Shown: positions 60,468-64,000 of the stretch, one piece after another
Position numbering within the stretch: the stretch's first letter is position 1
Layout: every line of letters begins with the position of its first letter
Source of the DNA: Streptomyces humicola
GTDB taxonomy: Bacteria > Actinomycetota > Actinomycetes > Streptomycetales > Streptomycetaceae
Reading direction: 5' to 3'
NCBI RefSeq assembly: GCF_024436035.1
Contig: NZ_JANFNG010000011.1
Span: 62,001-126,000 of the forward strand
Length of the DNA: 64,000 nucleotides
The notes under the pieces: model-generated
Told to the model about the DNA's origin: nothing
Database searches by the model: none
The model's input: the letters and a program-made list of their open reading frames with translations, nothing else
Made by a program: the position numbers and the translations under genes

Positions 60468-63020
60468 ATGGACAAGCGATACGAGGTCTACTGCCTCGCC
60501 GGCACGCACTTCTACGACACGCCGGACCAGACCGGCGCGGACGACTTCGACACCGCCCGGCGTCCGGTGCCCGACGGCTGGACGTCGCTGCGCCACGGCG
60601 ACTGGCTGCACTTACGCCCCTCGCCTCCGCCGGGCCGTGAAAGCCCGTCCCAGGGCTGGAAGGTCCATGTGTCGGCAACCCTGGAAGGCGCCGACAAGAC
60701 CGCGGCGAAGGTGTGGGAATACTGCGTACCGCGCTCCATCCCCTTCAAGTTCATCCCGAGCCGCCGCCTGCTGCACCTGCGCAGCTCCAAGTACGCCGAC
60801 CGAGGCTCCAGCGGGAAGTTCGTCACCGTCTACCCGGCGGACGAGAAGGAACTCCAGGCGATTCTTGGTGAGTTGGGCGACGAACTGCGCGGTGAGCCCG
60901 GCCCGTACATCCTCAGCGACTTGCGCTGGGGAGACGGTCCGCTGCATGTGCGCTACGGGGGGTTCGCCCCGAAGTACTGCCCCGGCCCGGACGGCGCTCT
61001 CGTCCCGGCGGTGGAGGACGCCGGCGGCCGGCTCGTCCCGGACCGAAGGGGTCCCGCGTTCCACGTCCCCACCTGGGTGAAACTGCCGACCTTCCTCGAA
61101 CCGCACCTCGCCGCGCGCCGCGCCACGACCACCGACGGGCTGCCCTACCGGATCGAGCGCGCGCTGCACTTCTCCAATGGCGGCGGCGTCTACGCGGCGA
61201 CGGACACGCGCACGGGCGATGCGGTGGTCCTCAAGGAGGCGCGCCCGCATGCGGGCCTCGCTTCGGACGGGGCCGACGCCGTCACCCGGCTGGAACGGGA
61301 GAAAGCAGCCCTCGAACGCGTCGCCGGGCTGGGCGTCGCGCCGCAGGTCCGCGACTGGTTCACCCTCGGGGAGCACAGCTTCCTCGTGATGAGCTTCCTG
61401 CCCGGCCGCACCCTCAACTCCTTCTTCGCCGAGCGGCATCCCCTGCTCGGGACGAGACCCGACATACGCGCCGTCGAGGACTACACCCGGTGGGCGCTGC
61501 ACATTCACGCGGCGGCGGAGGAGGCGGTCGAGGCCGTCCACGGCCGCGGAGTGGTCTTCAACGACCTGCACATGTTCAACATCATGGTCGCCCCCGACGA
61601 ACGCACCGTCGCGCTGCTGGACTTCGAGGCTGCCGCGGGGGTCGAGGAGGGTCGTCGGCAGTCCGTCGCCCACCCGGGCTTCGTCGCTCCGGCCGACAGG
61701 ACCGGCTTCGACGTCGACCGCTATGCGCTCGCCTGCCTGCGCATCGCGCTGTTCGTGCCGCTCACCACCCTGCTCGCCGTCGACCGCTCCAAGGCGGGGC
61801 ATCTCGCCCGGATCGCCGCCGAGCAGTTCCCCGGCATACCACGGGAGTTCCTCGACCGGGCGGTGGACGAGATCGCTCCCGTACGGGGAAGGCGGCGGCC
61901 CGCCCCAACGGACGCGCCGCTCACCTGTGGCGCGATGGCGGCAGCGATACTCGCCTCGGCGACGCCCGAGCGCGACGACCGGCTCTTCCCCGGCGACATA
62001 GCCCAGTTCGCGCCCGGCGGCGGCCTCGCCCTGGCCCACGGAGCGGCCGGGGTGCTCTACGCACTCGCCGAGACCGGGGCCGCCCGGTACGAGGAGGGCG
62101 AGCAATGGCTGCTGCAGCGCGCCGCAGAACCCGAGCACGGCACGCCGCCCGGGCTGTACGACGGACTGCTCGGCATCGCCTACGTCCTCGACCGGCTCGG
62201 GCACACCGGTCCGGCGCTCGACCTCGTGGAGCGGGCGCTCGCAGAGCAGTGGCAGCGCCTCGGCCCCGGGATGTACGACGGGCTTGCCGGACTCGGCCTC
62301 GTCCTGGACCACTTCGCGCAGACCACGGGCGAGAGCATCCTGCAGCAGCATGCGATGCACGCGGCGCGGCTTGCGTTCGGGCGCCCGGCGCTCCGCGCGG
62401 GGCTGCTGCACGGCGTCACGGGCACCGCACTGCTGCTGGTACGGCTCTACGAGCGCACCGGCGACATCGCGCTGCTGGATCTGGCCGCCGAGGCCCTGCG
62501 CCGGGACCTCCGCCGGTGCGTCGTCGGACGCCACGGCGCCTGGCTCGTCGACGAGGGCAGCCGGACCATGCCCTACGTGGGCGCGGGAAGCGTCGGGATC
62601 GCGATGGTCCTCGACGACTATCTGGGGCACCGTGACGACGAGGAGTTCGCCCGCGCCCGCGCGGGGATACTTCCCGCCGCCCAGTCGCGCTTCTACGCAC
62701 AGCCGGGACTCTTCCGCGGCCGCGCCGGAATGATCCTTCATCTCGGGCGTACGACGACGCCGGGAGTGACCCCCAGGGCGCTCGACGACCAGATATCGGG
62801 GCTGGACTGGTACACCATGCGCTTCGGCGGGGGCACCGCCTTCCCCGGTGACCAGCTGATGCGGCTGTCGATGGATCTCGCGACCGGCACCGCCGGCTGC
62901 CTCCTCGCGCTCGGCGCCGCGCGCCGGGACGCCACCACCGGGCCCGGGCCGGCCGGGCTCCCTTTTCTGCCGCCGCCGCAGGGGCGGCGGTCGATGGATG
63001 AAACACCGCCTGAAAGGTAG
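60468..63020 (+). CDS. Class III lanthionine synthetase LanKC
   Basis: An 850-residue enzyme from ATG 60468 behind GGAGGGGGG. Three parts are visible: an N-terminal phosphoSer/Thr lyase-like region (~1-215, with YEVYCLAGTHFYD and FKFIPSRRLLHLRSSKYADR), a Ser/Thr-kinase-like region (~230-510; VVLKEARPHAG, GVVFNDLHMFNIMV and LLDFEAAAG, with DFE in place of DFG), and a LanC-like cyclase region (~530-840; ALAHGAAGVLYAL, YVGAGSVGIAMVL). The cyclase lacks the zinc Cys/Cys/His ligands, the mark of class III. It phosphorylates, dehydrates and cyclises the adjacent peptide. Codon 49 is TTA (60612-60614), so translation probably depends on the bldA tRNA. Confidence 0.93.
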   Translation: MDKRYEVYCLAGTHFYDTPDQTGADDFDTARRPVPDGWTSLRHGDWLHLRPSPPPGRESPSQGWKVHVSATLEGADKTAAKVWEYCVPRSIPFKFIPSRRLLHLRSSKYADRGSSGKFVTVYPADEKELQAILGELGDELRGEPGPYILSDLRWGDGPLHVRYGGFAPKYCPGPDGALVPAVEDAGGRLVPDRRGPAFHVPTWVKLPTFLEPHLAARRATTTDGLPYRIERALHFSNGGGVYAATDTRTGDAVVLKEARPHAGLASDGADAVTRLEREKAALERVAGLGVAPQVRDWFTLGEHSFLVMSFLPGRTLNSFFAERHPLLGTRPDIRAVEDYTRWALHIHAAAEEAVEAVHGRGVVFNDLHMFNIMVAPDERTVALLDFEAAAGVEEGRRQSVAHPGFVAPADRTGFDVDRYALACLRIALFVPLTTLLAVDRSKAGHLARIAAEQFPGIPREFLDRAVDEIAPVRGRRRPAPTDAPLTCGAMAAAILASATPERDDRLFPGDIAQFAPGGGLALAHGAAGVLYALAETGAARYEEGEQWLLQRAAEPEHGTPPGLYDGLLGIAYVLDRLGHTGPALDLVERALAEQWQRLGPGMYDGLAGLGLVLDHFAQTTGESILQQHAMHAARLAFGRPALRAGLLHGVTGTALLLVRLYERTGDIALLDLAAEALRRDLRRCVVGRHGAWLVDEGSRTMPYVGAGSVGIAMVLDDYLGHRDDEEFARARAGILPAAQSRFYAQPGLFRGRAGMILHLGRTTTPGVTPRALDDQISGLDWYTMRFGGGTAFPGDQLMRLSMDLATGTAGCLLALGAARRDATTGPGPAGLPFLPPPQGRRSMDETPPER

Positions 63021-63029
63021 GAGATGATC

Positions 63030-63152
63030 ATGTCGCTTCTTGATCTGCAGACGTTGGAGACCGCCGAGCCGGCCGAGGCCGGCGAGAACTGGGAGAGCGG
63101 GCTCAGCCTGCTGCTGTGTGACAGCCTCGCCAGCGTCACCCTCTGCGTCTGA
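63030..63152 (+). CDS. Class III lanthipeptide precursor (RamS/AmfS-like)
   Basis: A 40-residue peptide with no entry of its own in a normal length-filtered gene list. It begins MSLLDLQTLETAEPAEAGEN; LLDLQ at residues 3-7 is the leader recognition box of class III precursors. The core has two SxxSxxxC motifs: S23-x2-S26-x3-C30 (SGLSLLLC) and S32-x2-S35-x3-C39 (SLASVTLC). In this family each can become a labionin or lanthionine ring. ATG 63030 is chosen because AGGAG (63019-63023) is 6 bp upstream; ATG 63024 is too close. It lies 9 bp after lanKC. Confidence 0.9.
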   Translation: MSLLDLQTLETAEPAEAGENWESGLSLLLCDSLASVTLCV

Positions 63153-63171
63153 TCCACCGTCGCGTCCGGGA

Positions 63172-63212
63172 GGGGGCCGGTGGGCAGGCGGATTCACAGC
63201 CAGCCGGCCCCC
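63172..63212. terminator. Bidirectional terminator between precursor and regulator genes
   Basis: GGGGGCCGG (63172-63180) pairs with CCGGCCCCC (63204-63212). The right arm lies inside the 3' end of the convergent regulator (stop at 63194). Confidence 0.7.
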
Positions 63213-63784
63213 TGCGAGATGCGAATGGCGTCCACTCGATTGCGTGCTCCCGTCTTGCGGGTGATCGCCGCCATGTAGTTGCGCACCGTCCCGTTGGACA
63301 GGTGCAGGTGACTGGCGATCTCGGCGACGGAGGCGCCCTCGGCGGCGAGTGACAGCACGCTCAACTCGCGTGGTGTCAGCGGAAGATCGGCTGCCTGGAG
63401 GAAGTCGAATCCGAGTGAGTTGTCGACGAAACGTTTCCCCGCGGCGACGTGGCGAATCGCCCGTGGCAGCCCCTCCGCCGGCGCGTCCTTGTTGACGTAA
63501 CCCATCGCCCGGGCCCGCGAGGCTCTCCGCAGCAGACCGGGCTTGCTCGCGGAGGCGAGGACGAGCAGCGCCGACAGCTCCGTCGGCGCGGCCGGGGTGC
63601 CGAGCGCCGCCGACCCCGGACAGTCCGCGTCGACCATGCACACGTCGGGCCGTAAGGATCGCGCGCTGTGGGCCGCGGTCCGCCAAGGCGCGGTCATCAC
63701 ATCGAGATCGTTCTCCCGGTCGAGCAGGGCCGCAAGCGCCGACCGCAGCAGACAGGTGTCGTGCACGAAAAGTACCCGGATCAC
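63194..63784 (-). CDS. RamR/AmfR-like LuxR-family regulator
   Basis: A 196-residue protein from GTG 63784 (VIRVLFVHDTCLLRSALAAL), with GGAGGGG upstream. The receiver is atypical: the acidic pair is reduced (FVHDT) and the phospho-Asp position is CMVDADCPGSAA, followed by a switch Lys in YVNKDAPAEG. The LuxR domain reads LPLTPRELSVLSLAAEGASV and AEIASHLHLSNGTVRNYMAA. It is convergent with the lanthipeptide genes. RamR-type regulators activate their ram/amf operon. It has one TTA codon (codon 44, 63653-63655). Confidence 0.88.
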   Translation of the reverse strand: MIRVLFVHDTCLLRSALAALLDRENDLDVMTAPWRTAAHSARSLRPDVCMVDADCPGSAALGTPAAPTELSALLVLASASKPGLLRRASRARAMGYVNKDAPAEGLPRAIRHVAAGKRFVDNSLGFDFLQAADLPLTPRELSVLSLAAEGASVAEIASHLHLSNGTVRNYMAAITRKTGARNRVDAIRISQGAGWL

Positions 63785-64000
63785 GATTGCCCCTCCCAGA
63801 ACCCCGTGCATCGCCGTGCGTGAAAGATCCCCGTGGCCCCGGGCACCCCCTCGTACCCCGCGCCGCTCACCAGAGCAGCATCATTCCTACCGGCGATCAA
63901 CGGCCACTTGGACAGGGATTCCGGCCAAGGGGGTGCGCACCTGGCGCACGGGCGGCGCGCATACCACCACACTGCGCGCCCTGCTGCGCCCTCAGGGGCG
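63785..64000. other. Upstream region of the RamR-like gene
   Basis: GTGCGC-5-GCGCAC (63933-63949) is a perfect 6-bp inverted repeat ~150 bp before the start, a candidate operator. I see no gene reaching the window end. Confidence 0.45.

Noticed and set aside
60612-63686. A 1024-codon open frame antisense to the lanthionine synthetase.
   Set aside because: The opposite strand carries a complete LanKC with all its motifs; the antisense product is low-complexity.

Overview
The window is high-GC DNA with the coding habits of a Streptomyces-type actinomycete: long GC-rich frames, many GTG starts, start/stop overlaps of the GTGA or ATGA kind, and rare TTA codons. Gene content and order (pirin, fasR, fabD-fabH-acpP-fabF, DUF3145; aceE, DUF3052, AhpE, ter genes; an ECF cassette with an SCO2322-family gene) resemble a conserved part of the Streptomyces chromosome. 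No rRNA, CRISPR array, intact transposase or replication origin was seen. Genus-level placement is inference from gene content.

Layout. 0-5.3 kb: a LysX/MprF-like membrane lysyltransferase cut by the window edge, a class F sortase, a small stress membrane protein, a MarR regulator divergent from a quinone-oxidoreductase-type enzyme, and an OsmC/Ohr peroxidase. 5.8-12.4 kb: DUF3145, a 3-hydroxyisobutyrate-dehydrogenase-like enzyme and the type II fatty acid synthase operon fasR-fabD-fabH-acpP-fabF on the minus strand. 12.5-20 kb: pirin, a serine hydrolase, a MerR/aldo-keto reductase pair with a textbook 19-bp-spacer promoter, an alpha/beta hydrolase, and pyruvate dehydrogenase E1. 20.5-30.1 kb: DUF3052, AhpE, a tellurium-resistance-type group (three TerD proteins, a DUF475/TerC-like membrane protein, a TerA-like protein), a HAD hydrolase, a kinase, an O-methyltransferase, a coiled-coil protein and tRNA-Val. 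30.5-43.2 kb: mostly stand-alone housekeeping or hypothetical genes, plus an ABC exporter with a two-component system.

43.3-60.4 kb is the most interesting half. A P450, a steroid-type thiolase, an MBL-fold hydrolase and an aldehyde dehydrogenase-ferredoxin pair are spread over 14 kb, yet each has a site fitting the KstR operator consensus TnnAACnnGTTnnA just upstream. This suggests a dispersed sterol or isoprenoid side-chain catabolic regulon. Between them lies a tightly coupled five-gene ECF transporter operon whose first two products are secreted and C-terminally membrane-anchored; one has prenyltransferase/intrinsic-factor-like repeats. A degraded island (about 54.8-58.5 kb) carries a DUF6233 fragment, a cupin, a broken secreted-type lectin-like gene, a YVTN beta-propeller protein and the C-terminal remnant of a tyrosine integrase.

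60.4-64 kb holds a compact class III lanthipeptide locus: a LanKC synthetase, a 40-residue precursor with two SxxSxxxC motifs, and a convergent RamR-like regulator. Both large genes carry one TTA codon, so the locus is probably bldA-dependent. It is related to ram/amf (SapB) but lacks the ABC transporter genes where ram has them.
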